A stretch of DNA of 36,278 nucleotides from Chara braunii. Lineage: Eukaryota > Streptophyta > Charophyceae > Charales > Characeae. The stretch is taken from assembly GCA_003427395.1 (NCBI GenBank), contig BFEA01000073.1, forward strand, positions 1,690,391-1,726,668, given 5' to 3'. A program made the position numbers and the translations under genes. The notes below the pieces were generated by a model. The model searched no databases. It was not told the origin of the DNA and worked only from the letters and a program-made list of their open reading frames with translations. This document shows, one piece after another, positions 19,445 to 30,329 of this stretch; positions within the stretch are counted from its first letter, which is position 1, and each line of letters begins with the position of its first letter.

Positions 19445-20617
19445 TTGAAAAAGGAGAGAGAGATTATTAAAGCATTGAGAGAATCTGCAAAGTTGGGAAA
19501 TAGAGTCACCAAAGAGAGATTTGACACAATGAAGATAGACTCGGATCAATTTATTTTGCCTAAAGAGAAAGAATATATCTTCAGAATGTGTCAGAAGCTC
19601 TCAGGTGCATTCTCCTTTAATGATGAAGAGAGAGGGCGGTTGGACGTGGCTATGATCAAGATGGTCAAAATCTGGACAGTTGATCATGTTCCATGGAATG
19701 ATAGGTCGACCAAGTATGCCCTGAAAGAAGAAGCAGAGGTTGTAAAATATCTTGACAAGAAGATAGCATCTAATGTTGCTGAACCTGCTGAAGGACCGTA
19801 TGCTTACCACTTGTTTTGCTTTTGAAAACGAGGAGGTGGATTGAGATGGATACAGAATCTCCAGAAGCCTAACTCTGTGACGGCACGTGATGCAGGTAGT
19901 CTTCCTAATGCCGATCTCCTTTCTGAATCTTTTGCTGGTCGATGCATTTATTCCCTAGTCAACTTGTATTCTGGCTATGATCAGTTTCTCATTGATCCCA
20001 CTAACCGACCAATGACTGTCATGCACACGTCAAGAGGGCTCATTCAGATGTGTGTGGTGCCTCAGGGTTGGACTAATGGTGTGGCAGTGATCCAGAGGGA
20101 TATGATCCAAGTCATGCAAGATATTTCTCCTGAAATAACCAGCCCCTATATTGATGACAATCATGTAAAAGGACTCCTGGTAAAGGATGAGACTTTGGTC
20201 GCAGGTGGAGTTAAAAAGTTTGTCTGGGAACATGCTGAAGGAGTAAAGATGGTCCTAAAGAGACTTCAAAAATATAATCTGACTGTCAGTGGACCAAAGT
20301 CCCTTTTCTTCCAACCTGAAGTGATCATCTTGGGCTCTAGATTTTTCTCTAAAGGTAGGAGTCCTGACCCCAAGACGATAAACAAGATCTTAAATTGGCC
20401 CCTGCCACTCAAGAGAGTGACAGATGTCAGAAGCTTCTTAGGCGTCTGTGGATTCTGGATGATTTTTATTCCTCGTTTTGCTACCCTTGCAGAGCCTATG
20501 AGGGAGATGGTAAGGCAAGGGGCTAACTTTGCGTGGAATGATAAAAGACAAGCGGCTGCAGAAACTCTGCAGGAAAAACTAAAAGATGGTGGTGTAGTGC
20601 TGGAAGTGTCATTCTAG
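19445..20617 (+). pseudogene. reverse transcriptase
   Basis: Two pieces share a frame: 19445-19825 and 19841-20617, separated by TGA 19823-19825. The N-terminal helix region leads to YAYHLFCF, then after the stop GGGLRWIQNLQKPNSVT, the usual palm entry. LVNLYSGYDQFLID, VVPQGWTNGVAVIQ and PYIDDNHVKG follow. YIDD carries the two catalytic aspartates and is intact. VRSFLGVCGFWMIFIP marks the thumb/connection, as in gypsy-type RTs. A TAG at 20615-20617 (EVSF then stop then DDAEARLFI) separates it from RNase H in the same frame. The enzyme would copy element RNA to DNA in cytoplasmic particles. Confidence 0.85.
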
Positions 20618-21481
20618 GATGATGCGGAGGCAAGACTCTTCATCATTGAGGTCGATGGAGGACCAATTGTTCTGGGTGGTGTGCTCATTCAGAAAGATGA
20701 AAATGGGAAAGAGAGATCTCCGAGATTAGAGAGCAGGACTCTCAATTCTACAGAAAGAGGTTATACCCAATTAAGAAAAGAGTTACTGGCAATCATCCAC
20801 AACCTCAGGTGCTTCAGGCACTACGTACTAGGGAGGAGATTCACCTTGAGGACTGATGCTTCTGATGTGATTGGTGCCATTAAGAAACACCAACAAGTAG
20901 ATCCAACAGTCAGCATGTGCATTGCTTTCATCTGGACATATGATTTTAAGTTGGAAAAGATTCTCACTGAGAAGAACAGAGCAGATGGTCTAAGTCGTAT
21001 TGAGTGGAGAAAAGAAGAAGAAAAAGATGTAAGTGGAACGATTGAAGAATCAGCTTATGTTGATAATTTTCTAAATGAGAAAGATGATGAGGATTATGAA
21101 GTACCATGCTCCTACAAATGGAGTTTATGGCCTGAAGAGAGAGACAAATGGGGAGAGATCCCTAATACCTATGTTTACGAATCGATTATTGGGAAAGAAG
21201 AAGAGGATGAACCAAATGATTGGTATGCAAAAGTTAATGCAGCAGCAGTGGTTGCTCATGAAATTGGGAAAAACTCTGGTTCAGAAGAAGAAGAAGAAAG
21301 CGAAAAGAAGGAGGACAAGATATTTTTCAGTTTTGAAGAATATGACGAACGCTACCAAGAGATAGGTAAAAAGATGGAAAAGGAACAGCTAAAAGAATAT
21401 TATTGTAAAAATTCAAGGAAGAAATTCAGGCTAAAAAGAAGACATCTCTTTGTGGATGTTAAGGAGACCTACCTCCACTAA
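20618..21481 (+). pseudogene. RNase H and acidic linker
   Basis: Same frame as RT beyond the TAG at 20615. FIIEVDGGPIVLGGVLIQ gives the first catalytic aspartate, TERGYTQLRKELLAI the glutamate, TLRTDASDVIGAI the second aspartate, and NRADGLSRI the last. The order matches gypsy RNase H. After about residue 110 there is a linker of some 170 residues very rich in E, K and D, which is long for the family. It ends at TAA 21479-21481, with a frame change into integrase close by. RNase H removes the RNA strand during reverse transcription. Confidence 0.8.
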
Positions 21482-22677
21482 GGGTAGTCTGTGGTAAGGA
21501 AAGACAGTTAGAGATAATCGTTGCTTTACATGAGGGGGTTGCTGGTGGCCACAGGGCTGCTGAAGCAACCTACTCTAAGACTGTCAAACTCTACTTCTGG
21601 TCAGGCATGAGAGACATGATTTTCAGATTTTGTAAATCATGTGTATTATGTCAGAAGAGGTCTACCACGAGAATGATAGAGCCCCTATTTCCCACTGTTA
21701 TGGTAGAACCGGGAAGCAGAGTTCATTTAGATCTCATCACTATGCCTTTAGGCAAGGGCGGGATGAGATTTATACTGAACATGAGAGATAACTTCTCTGC
21801 ATATGTTGAGGCAAAAACTCTGAAAAGGAAGACAGCCGAGCAAGTAGATGACTGGATAAAAGAAGTCTATCTCATGTATCCTTTTATCAGAGAATTTGTC
21901 TCAGACAGAGGATCAGAATTCAGAAATGAGATTGTCAAAAAAAACACACTTAGATTGGGAGTCAGAATTCGGTATGTCACTACTTACCATCCTCAAGTGA
22001 ATGCACCTGTTGAGAGAGGTGATAGAACTTTGAAAGACTCGTTGGCCAAGTGGTGTGAAGGAAATCTCAGCAACTGGCCAAAAGTATTAAGAGCCGCTGT
22101 ATATGCTGACAATATAACAGTCAAGAGAAGTACTGACTATGCTCCATTTATGCTATGGTATGACCGATATGCTACATTACCTATTGAGAACATAGTCAAG
22201 ACATGGTCAAGTCAAGAAAGTGACAGAGACTATTCTATTTCAGAGCTCCTCCAGATCAGAATGAGACAAATATCAGAAGTTGACCAGGCAGTGATTGATG
22301 CTGCAGAGAGAATGACATCCAACAAATTATCAGATCAAGAAAGATGGAACAAGAAAAGATATATAAGAAAAGAGAAACTGAAAGTTGGAGATGTTGTCCT
22401 TCTGTTCGACAGTTCCCTTGAGACACAGTGGACTAAAAAGTTGGAATCTAGATGGCTTGGTCCTTACAGAATCACAGGGGAAGCAGAAGACAAAGTTTAT
22501 GAGATTTCAGAGATGGATGGATCCAGGGTTCACGACATGGTATCGGGGTCAAGACTCCGTAAGTTCATTTTCAGAGATCCTGATTTGATCCTTACAGTGA
22601 CCTCAAAGAGAGGAAAGAAAGGTCAGTCATCGAAGTGCGAAAAACAGTTCCAGGGAACTGAGAGAAAAGTACTGTAA
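21463..22677 (+). CDS. integrase
   Basis: Open from 21463, with no lesion until TAA 22675-22677. The zinc-binding head is ALHEGVAGGH with a later CKSCVLC (HHCC). The catalytic core shows D in VHLDLITMP, D in EFVSDRGSEF and E in NAPVERGDRT, the DDE triad. The C-terminal part has KVGDVVLLFD and WLGPYRITGE (GPY/F-like module) and a basic tail. No chromodomain is evident. The N-terminal end overlaps the end of the RNase H reading in another frame, so it was probably part of one pol polyprotein. It would insert element DNA into the genome. Confidence 0.85.
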   Translation, partial: GDLPPLRVVCGKERQLEIIVALHEGVAGGHRAAEATYSKTVKLYFWSGMRDMIFRFCKSCVLCQKRSTTRMIEPLFPTVMVEPGSRVHLDLITMPLGKGGMRFILNMRDNFSAYVEAKTLKRKTAEQVDDWIKEVYLMYPFIREFVSDRGSEFRNEIVKKNTLRLGVRIRYVTTYHPQVNAPVERGDRTLKDSLAKWCEGNLSNWPKVLRAAVYADNITVKRSTDYAPFMLWYDRYATLPIENIVKTWSSQESDRDYSISELLQIRMRQISEVDQAVIDAAERMTSNKLSDQERWNKKRYIRKEKLKVGDVVLLFDSSLETQWTKKLESRWLGPYRITGEAEDKVYEISEMDGSRVHDMVSGSRLRKFIFRDPDLILTVTSKRGKKGQSSKCEKQFQGTERKVL

Positions 22678-24055
22678 GATGATGAGATAGCAAAAAACTG
22701 AATTTTCAGCAGACTGTGATCGTCCTTGCAAGGTTCAATGCAGCATTTTAAATTTTTTATATGTCAGTTAAATTTTCATTTCAGCAAGCAAAAGAGTTAA
22801 TAAAACTATATCTTTGATGCAATTCTACAGTCGATCCATGAGTCTTAAGTCCCTGAGAGTGGGGAATAACTGTGAGACACAGTTTTTGTGAACATTGACG
22901 CAGTATCAAAGATCTGAGGAACTCATGGCTGTGGCACATCAGAAGATATAATTAGTATTATTCTTATGATAAAGAGAAAAGCATGATGGACATAAAGGAG
23001 TTCAGTACTGTCTGATTAAGAGTTGTCAGCAGAAGGACTTCGTGTCTCTTGACTAAGTTGCCTGTCTTTACCCAGCTGAGGGAAGAGACCTCTCTAGGGC
23101 CAGCACTGAGCGTCCTTCTTGAGGCTGAAGGGAGGTCTCTGGTAAGGGTTTGGTGCTGGTTATCATTTTGTTGTCGAGTGCCTTTTGAGACAGAAGAGAC
23201 GTCTCTTGAGAAATGTTTGTCCTATTGTGGGGCATAGGCAGTCTGCTTGTGGGTTATGATATGCTTGCCTGATTGTCTGTGTCTGGGATCTTCTTCTCTA
23301 ACCTAAGGATAGAGCCTTACCGCAGTAGGTTGCAATCTGGTGGGGTCAGCAGGTCCCCGACGCGAGTGTCGAATTCCGTAGTCCACTGAGGCTAAGGCTC
23401 CGGGAGTCTGGCCTATGAGGTTAAAAGGGGTCAACTGGAACCCTACTGCAGTCAGAGGATGCAATCCAGTAAGGTTCGCCAGAGCTTTGAATCGTAGTTA
23501 GACCGGGTCCTACGTTTAAAAATCTGGGCGGGGCAGCCAACGCCCTTGGCTAAAAACTGGTGGGTGAGCCGGTCCCCGACCACAGTGGTCAAATCCGGGT
23601 TCAGGGCAGTCTGACTGACGGGACGTCAACTGTCATAGGGTGACCAGACCCGCTATAGTTTGGGTGTCCTGGCGAGAGTACCGAAGAGCTGTCATACTTG
23701 AGTAGTGGGTATGTTGGTCCTGACCTGGAGGCAGGTCAAAGGGGCTCTCAAGACAAATGGTCTGACTAGTCCTGGCCTGAGGCGGACCGAACGATGTATG
23801 TCAGACTGACGGGACGTCTGTCATCCCTCGCCAGTGGTGGGCCAAGACCAAGGCAATCAATAAACTCTTGGGTGTGAAGAATCGTTTTGTTGTGTTTATT
23901 ATTCTATTATTATTCTATTTTATTTTATTTTGGGTTTTATTTTGTTTGTTTGTTGCTTGTCTGATAACTATCGGGAAGTCTGCTTGCTGGGGCATAGTTG
24001 TTGTCTGTGGGACACACTGTTTTGCAGGTATACAAAGATTTATCTGAAGTTTCCA

Positions 24056-24231
24056 GACCAGAGAAAATAGAAAGGGTTTGGTATCCCTTTCTTTCTATCT
24101 GAAAAGTTGAGGAGATGCCTCACTCAGACCAGAGAAAGAAAACTGGGTTTGGTATCCCTTAAGTCACATGAGAAGTTGAGGAGATATCTTACTCTAGCCA
24201 GAAAACAGAAAAGGGTTTGGTATGCCCTACC
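24056..24231 (+). repeat. about 70-bp tandem repeat, two and a half units
   Basis: Units start near 24056, 24126 and 24196. Each holds CCAGA, then GGGTTTGGTATSCC, then AAGTTGAGGAGAT. The last is truncated. It lies in the 3' non-coding region of the retroelement. Confidence 0.8.
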
Positions 24232-24551
24232 CCCAGCATGGCAGATGGAACAAGTGTCCTAAGCATTGGTACCAGACTGGCAATGTTATGAATTTTCAGC
24301 CAAGGTGAAAGTTAAGGTAACTTTTTTTCTGATATAAAATTCAGATTGAGAATTGATTTCAGAATGACAAGAGGTCAGAATCAACAGCAAGCAAGAAAGT
24401 GGAGACATAATCCTTCTTAAATTTAATTGGTGGCCGACAAGCGGCTGGTTCACGAGGAACCTGTGTCCCCGGCCTCAAGGTATTCAAACTCTTAAGCCAG
24501 GGATACTATGAAGTGATACATGAGTTGAAAGTCTTGAAGAGGGAAGCAGAT

Positions 24552-25037
24552 TCAAAAGGCTGAAAAGAAGTTACGCCTGTACAGGATATAAAAGATTACC
24601 ATGAGTTCAATCTGAAGCAGAGAGAGAAGAAAGAAAATGCTGAGAAGGATGCAGCTACTGGAGTGAGAAGATGAGGGAACTGCGCAAGGGATAGAGGATG
24701 GCGGAGCAGGCACTAGAGCTCTACTCGCCGTGGGGGTGATAGGAGCTCTGGGAGAGTACGGAGGTGAGGAAGTGATGGGCGCGCCATAGCGCACTTCAAA
24801 TTTTTTTCGGAAGTACTCCATCTTTTCTGGGGATGGAGTCCTCTCGTACCATGCAGAGAGCGGGTGGCACGGATAAGGCCTTGAGTGCGCTCCATAACCC
24901 CGTACCTCTTCTTCCTCCTCCTCAGACCTATAGTCACGCCGGGCATGGGCCGGCGGTTCCTCCCGAGCCTTACCCCCTCGCCCTCCTCTTCCTCTACCCT
25001 GTCCACGACGTGCCTCAGGCACGGTGAAAATTGACAC
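24552..25037 (-). CDS. antisense ORF, 161 codons, RG-rich then hydrophobic
   Basis: Open on the strand opposite to gag-pol. No ATG exists near the start: 25037 is a GTG in an open frame, and TTTCTTTAG just upstream could be a splice acceptor, so the first exon may lie further right. Residues 8-25 are arginine/glycine-rich (ARRGQGRGRGGRGGKARE), the middle has EEEEEEV and a plausible SPEKMEYFRKKFEVRYG helix, and the last 35 residues are strongly hydrophobic with a possible membrane span. Antisense ORFs near the 3' LTR are known from some plant gypsy elements, with unknown roles. It could also be chance. Confidence 0.35.
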   Translation of the reverse strand: MSIFTVPEARRGQGRGRGGRGGKAREEPPAHARRDYRSEEEEEEVRGYGAHSRPYPCHPLSAWYERTPSPEKMEYFRKKFEVRYGAPITSSPPYSPRAPITPTASRALVPAPPSSIPCAVPSSSHSSSCILLSIFFLLSLLQIELMVIFYILYRRNFFSAF

Positions 25038-25420
25038 GGTAACTAAAGAAAGATAAGAGACAGGAAATGAGATGTTAAAGATCGTAACTAAGAAGATATT
25101 ATGAAAATGTGAAGGTTCACTACTAGGGAGTGAGAAGATGTGTAGTGACGGGTACAGATCGGGGAACAGAAAATGAGAGATGCCAGTGGAAAAGGGGAGA
25201 GAACGGCTGAACGAGCAGTGAAGAGGCTACTGCATACTGTGAAAAAGAATATGAGCGCTGCGAAAGCATGGAAGACCAGCGGTTAACGCAAAACTGTAGT
25301 ACAAACTTTACTACGATTGCGCAATGAGAAAGAATGAAAGTGTCATCGGTACGGACTATTTTATTCTGGCTGTTGACGCGCTTCGACCCAGCGGGGACGC
25401 TGGGTGGGGGCTTGGTATTT

Positions 25421-27869
25421 TGTAGGAGGGCATGGTGTCCCGACCCTCCTCTACGTGCCGGACTCCTATTCAGTGTCTGTTCCTCGCTCAGAATACCCGT
25501 AGCTCGTCGGGTTGTTCCCGAGCCTGTGTGATGCTCTTGGTATACCCGGATGGTACCTGACTATGGATAGGCTCAGTTAGTGCATTCACTAGCAAAAGTG
25601 TGCGCCAATGGACTTTCCATTGGTCCACGTAGGCTCGGCACCTTGCTGTACAGCAGAGCACTACCGGCCTGTGGGTCATGGTAGTCGTCGGGTTCGCCCA
25701 GGGACGCGAATGTAGAGGGACGGCCATGGTCCTTTCTACTGCGCGCCGAGTGCCCTGTTGCCAGGTTATGGGTTAGGTGCATGAACACAGGTTGCTGTTG
25801 GAAGGGAAAAACTGAGCAAAGGGGAAGAAGGAAAATAGGAAAATAAAAATAAAAGAAAAGAAAGCAGAATGCCTGATCAGCACGAGGATCAGGGTCATTG
25901 CCTTAATCTGGAGTAATCCAGCGACGGTTGTATGCTGTATCGATTAAGTTTTCTTTTCCTTTATTATTATTATTAACTTACCGGTTTTCAGGCGCGGCTT
26001 TCCCCTTTTGGGTTCTGTCACGTCGCAAGGGAGGCCGACGGTTCGTTTTATGAGCTACGATTACTGCCTTACGGCCTAGGCTGGCAGGACCCCTCGTAAA
26101 TCGCTTGTGCTAGGCTTGCCTGGCTGGGCGTCGCGCGGGAGGACCCCAAAAGAGGGGCGACCCCCGGCCGCATCGGTAGGAGACTTATCACCCCGAGTGG
26201 AGGGTCGTAAGTCCCCTCCTTACCATTGGATACGGGCACCCGATAGGGGTAGGTCGATGGTTTGTTTTTGAAGTGAAAGGTGCGCCGTCGGTATTTGGTT
26301 ATGGGACCACAGTGTCCAGCCGGCTGTAATGAGTTTTAACCGTTGGCGTACCGCATTTTCTTTTCCTCCTTTTTGTGTATTTTGCTTTAGTTTTGTTATA
26401 GAGTGCAAAAATACGAGAATTTGAAAACACTCAAATCCCTCGTTTAGAACACAAAAGTTGCGGTATAGAGGAGACCTATAAAAGAAAAGCGGCTGGCTAT
26501 CTAACAACTAACAGAGGGTGTTCGTGAGTCATCCTGTCGCATTAATGCCACTGATTTGGGACCAGAATACAGGGGAGTGAGGGCTATCGTGAGCTATCTG
26601 AACGGGTGCATTCAGATAGAGGCCTTGGCTATTCTAAGCGCGGCTATGGCAGACCGAAATGGCCTGCGCGGTTCCAGGCCGAGGTATATGAAGTACTCCT
26701 GGATGTGGGAGCGCGAAGATGAGAGGGGCACTGTAGTGGAGACTATACTGACCTACCGTAAACCTGACGGGGAGGTGAGGTTAAAGGTTAATGTGTGTGG
26801 TGGTAGGGAGCAGGAAATGAGGAGGAACGAAGGACTGCAGGCCGCTGTTACCGAGGTGCGCAACAGGGCCGAGCGAAGGTGCAGGCGAGACGGGGTGACT
26901 GCTAGTATGCCGGTAACGGTCACCTATCACGAGGACGACTCGTCAACTGGGACCACGACACGGGAGGTATAGCACAATCACAGGGACTCTGAAGGAGAGT
27001 CAGAGATGAGCGATCGCGAGGCTGATGTCCAATCCTTGCATGGACTGGATCAGATCCGCCGGAACCACCAGCTGGCTGGACCAGTGGAGAGAGGGCCTGA
27101 GGCCAGTTCGGCCCGAGGAAGAGGAGGCTGAGCCATTGAGGGCGCATCTCCCATGAAGAGCCGCGGGGGAAAAACACAAGAGGGTGACACGCGCACGAGG
27201 GGGGACACGTGGAGCTGTCTGGGGAGTGAGAAAAGGTCAATGAAAAAGGGAGACTGCGTTAACGAACCAGATGTGAGCTTGCGGGATGCGACTGACGTCA
27301 ACCGCTGTCTCCACGTTTCTCAGTCAGAGTCTGCAACTGCTGAGCCTTGGTGGGTTTTCACGATGTGATGGGGAAAATTAGTTCACAGCCAATTTAGGTC
27401 AGATACTCTCTGAAAAAGGATCTTGGAGTGAGCTCTGATTGATGTCTGATGTCTGGATGGTTTTTCGCGCGATAGTTGTTCCCTCGTGATGTTCTCGCCT
27501 CAGGGCCAGTGCACGAGCGAACTACAAATGTACAAGTGAAGGTGATGTAATCTGGCTGTTTAATCGGCGGGAACTGCGTTGATCACAAGTCATGTAGAGT
27601 GCGGTTGTAAATAGTCCAGTGAAGTGGGTCACGTGAGTACTGGCCAATGTGCTGCTCATGCCGTTGTACCGAGGGGAGCCGTGAAGATGGGCTTGCATGC
27701 ATTCTCCGGATAACAGGCTCGTCATGCTATCTAAGACCAGTACCACTGCCTTTCGGGCGGGCAGGCCATTGAAGAATTCAGCGCCCACATTTCATATGGC
27801 GTAAGCGGGGCCGGCGTGAGAGAGGTCATCCGTCTCGCGTGGAAAGGGATTTTGAGATGGACGAAATCA
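25421..27869 (+). repeat. 3' long terminal repeat
   Basis: Begins TGTAGGAGGGCATGG and follows the 5' copy to the shared end at about 27872 (CA at 27868-27869). Compared with the 5' copy it has a contracted ATT array (25961-25975), an 11-base extra stretch near 25490, and scattered substitutions. The stem-loop (26175-26224) and TATA box (26477-26484) are kept. The LTR ORF is broken by a TAG at 26970-26972. Confidence 0.7.
26505..26972 (+). pseudogene. 3' LTR copy of the LTR-encoded ORF, truncated
   Basis: Same reading as 7988-8614 but with CAG changed to TAG at codon 139 (counted from 26556). Ten of about fourteen differences over the compared stretch alter the amino acid, consistent with no selection after insertion. 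The reading would otherwise continue to the matching stop near 27130. Confidence 0.6.
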
Positions 27870-27872
27870 GCG

Positions 27873-28749
27873 GTTCGTCGACTGTCGCTTTCTCCAAAAA
27901 TACGGACATGTATTTCATCCTAACAAACCGTCCCGGTCGTGCTAAGGATTTTCCTATACAGTCTCGTATGTAGGACACTTTCTTTTCCACCTCATGCCAC
28001 AATAAATAATTTTCGACCTGGCCTGCTATTATCAAATCCGACCACCCATCTACACCGTGGTACCGCAACGGCGAGAACTTGTACGTCGGCCTTCCCCCTG
28101 ATCCCGCGAGTACCACCTCGTTCCGTGATACATGCACAACTGCATCGACAAGTTTCCTATTTTTATTCGAAGTAGCGACACAGAGCACTCTGGCGAAATT
28201 GCATCCGGCAACAGTCAACCGCACACCACAGTATGACACAGCTTGTGGGGAAATCCCGGGGCAACGGAGTGGGTACTGCTCCAAAAATGAACAATGACGA
28301 GCACAGTCCATCAACTCTTGTTTCTGCGTAGATCCCCAAGTTCGTGGCGAAGACTTGATGTTGTCGCAGTCGAGGCGACTACCACAGCGGCTAATGCAAC
28401 CAAATGTTTTTCGCATATGGTTCAGGAACTTGTGTTCGAGGACACCATCAGGCAGTGTAATGAGGCTCCCGAACTCTAAGGTATTGACAAACTTGTAATA
28501 CCTTGCCCAAGGGCAGCCACTCTCCATCACATTCCAAGTAGCATCGCTTCAATCATCAAGATGTCGTTTCATGTACGGGACGACGGTCATCCACGGGTCG
28601 TCTTCGAAGTCCCCTCTGCTTGCTTCATCGATCCACGTTTTACCGTCACGATGCCGCACTGATTTCGCACAAGGACGAAATGGTTTTGCTATGCGCGTGT
28701 GCGTCTCGGGACTCATGCTGATGCTTGTCGACGTGCCCGACGACATCAT
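27873..28749 (-). pseudogene. minus-strand coding piece ending at the LTR edge
   Basis: Begins with ATG-ATG (28749), serine/threonine-rich at first (MMSSGTSTSISMSPETHTR). It has a TGA at 28549-28551 and reads on in the same frame (SDATWNVMESGCPWARYYKF) to the LTR boundary, ending SVFLEKATVDEP; the remaining codons to 27826 are LTR sequence. It is rich in cysteine and aromatic residues and looks globular. I recognise no family. On the other side of the retroelement, on the same strand, the decayed ParB-like gene begins right at the LTR. The simplest explanation is one gene split by the insertion, with this as its N-terminus. Confidence 0.45.
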
Positions 28750-29629
28750 GCATCCTACACATCACACACACATAAACGACACCCACGGGCATGTGGACAT
28801 TCATAAATGAAGTCGGCATATGATAGTTCCCCTTGTGAGGCCAACACTCAGTCGTCATGTACCGCACTGTGGATCGGCGAAGCCGTCATTGATGGTCCAC
28901 AATAGGAAATTGGAAAGTAAATAGAGGCATTCCCAGAACTCATTCAATGCAAACAACCATTCCGTCCTGTATCGCAAAGTACACAGAGACTTTCCTAAAA
29001 TCACGAAGTCCGTGGAGGTTTTCCAAGTGACCATGGAAGGACACGTTGCAAAGTTGTTTGTGGGCTTTCCAAAAATCATTCAAGCCCACGTCTTAAAGCA
29101 CAATGAGACGAGAGGAAACGGCGAACGAGCCACGCCCTCGACTACACAACATGCGATTGTGGATATCTTCGGGAAAAATCAAACAGCACACCGACGCCGA
29201 ACACTCTACATGACACGTCGTCATCTACACGAAACCCTTTCGCACAGTCCATATGTCTCTTTCTTTTCGCCAGAGCAATGAAAAGAAATGCCCTACGTAC
29301 CACGATCATGCCAAACACCTGCGCAATTGAAGCGCAACACAAGCCGGAAAGCTGTACATTACACCTGAAACGAGCCCCACCTATAATACGAGCATGCCGA
29401 ACACAAGTTCCACAAAAGTCCCACAAAAGACCTAATCCAATCCGAAGACCTACACAAATGTCGATTCATGCCGAAGTCCTACATTAGACAAAAGCGCAAC
29501 CACGCTGGACACGATGTTCGCCTGCCTACACAAGTCCAACACACAAGCTCATCCAAGCTTGACACGATGTCGAGAAGTTCGGGAACGTCACAGGGCCTGA
29601 CCCATTGTGAAAGCCATGACTGGATCGAA
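28750..29629. other. upstream non-coding region
   Basis: No supported gene. It would include the promoter of the minus-strand gene starting at 28749. The degenerate half-palindrome CATGCATCCTAC lies at 28747-28758. Loosely repeated phrases such as CATGCCRAACACAAG occur near 29310 and 29394. No clear TATA box was picked out. Confidence 0.4.
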
Positions 29630-30210
29630 GGAGCACGCAGAGAGAATTTCCTTCTCCACATTTGTTCCGCGCGCAGATTTCCCAATGCTCAATTTCTTGT
29701 CAAGAATCCCGGGGCGGATGCATCCGACTCATAATTTGGGAAGATGTCAAGTTGTAAGGCGATACCATGTCCCGTCGACATCCCTTCCCTGTGAGACTTG
29801 GGATCGTCGGGAGGGGCATAGTTCGGATTCATCCGAGCCCGGTTCGCAGGAACCATTCTCACGATTCACAAACTCCCCCCCCCCCCCGACAAGTCCCGCC
29901 GCGCCCGGGGTTGTGGTTTGGATTAATCCGAACCACCTGACGAACAACAGTGATGGGTAACTGAGATGTCCTGCGAGCAGACCGTCCTGTACTTTCAACG
30001 CGGACGAGAATATGCAAGACAATCCATAGTGTCCCCCCTTCGTCAGTTCGTGATTTAAACAAACGACGACGTGCCCCCTCCGTTCGACCACGTCTTCGGT
30101 TGTGGTTCAGATGCATCCTAATCACAGAAACACACAAACGGTTATCGCACACCTGAAAATTCGCATATGAAAACTGTGAAGTGGGAAAAATAATGTTGGT
30201 TTGTGCATTC
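29630..30210. repeat. palindrome-rich unit, copy 1
   Basis: Matches 32793-33330 as a diverged copy. Shared landmarks in order: TTTCTTGTCAAGAA / TTTCATGTCAAGAA, a palindrome, TTCATAATTT-like text, CCCTGTGAGACTT / CCCGTGAGACTT, ATTCATCCGAGCCCGGTT, TTCGGTTGTGGT. A C run lies at 29874-29887. No coding function is seen. Confidence 0.65.
29715..30118. promoter_or_regulatory. CGGATNNATCCG palindrome cluster, copy 1
   Basis: Exact sites at 29715-29726 (spacer GC) and 29824-29835 (spacer TC), a near site at 29919-29930 (TGGATTAATCCG), and a decayed one at 30108-30119 (CAGATGCATCCT). Most sit behind a T(T/G)GTGGTT or GTT lead. They lie 1.0-1.4 kb upstream of the minus-strand ATG at 28749. Confidence 0.5.
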
Positions 30211-30329
30211 TGAAAATAGTTTTTCAATCATGAAATCGAGAGGAGGGTTAGGTTGTTCATGGTGAAACCACATAGTAAGCTGAGTTCTTAACTTTTCATA
30301 TCAAACATGATCTTGAAACACATGTGTAT

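Larger units (their letters stand above)
22678..25420 (+). other. long 3' non-coding region of the retroelement
   Basis: About 2.7 kb between integrase and the 3' LTR. Apart from the repeats at 24056-24231 and an antisense ORF at 24552-25037, no gene is supported. The stretch 23300-23850 is GC-richer with several short direct and inverted repeats (for example ACTGACGGGACGTC at 23614 and 23805). A G-rich run TGGGTGGGGG at 25401-25410 lies 10 bases before the 3' LTR and is the best polypurine-tract candidate, though not a typical one. Confidence 0.5.
6853..27869 (+). mobile_element. giant Ty3/gypsy LTR retrotransposon, about 21 kb
   Basis: Two direct repeats of 2.45-2.5 kb (6853-9352 and 25421-27869) bracket a 16-kb interior. 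The interior carries gag zinc knuckle, protease, reverse transcriptase, RNase H and integrase in that order on the plus strand, the order typical of Metaviridae. Each repeat begins TGT and ends CA at the limit of shared sequence. In a 414-base stretch I compared by eye the copies differ at about 14 positions, so the insertion is not recent. Gag and pol carry several stops and frame changes, so the copy is dead. I could not find a convincing 5-bp target duplication or a canonical primer-binding site, so the exact ends are uncertain. The interior is AT-richer than the LTRs. The large size and ORFs ahead of gag recall Ogre-like elements, but I do not claim that lineage. Confidence 0.75.

Noticed and set aside
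1285-21481. reassigned TGA codon to explain the many in-frame TGA stops
   Set aside because: TAA and TAG stops and frameshifts are also present in the same readings, so ordinary decay explains them better.
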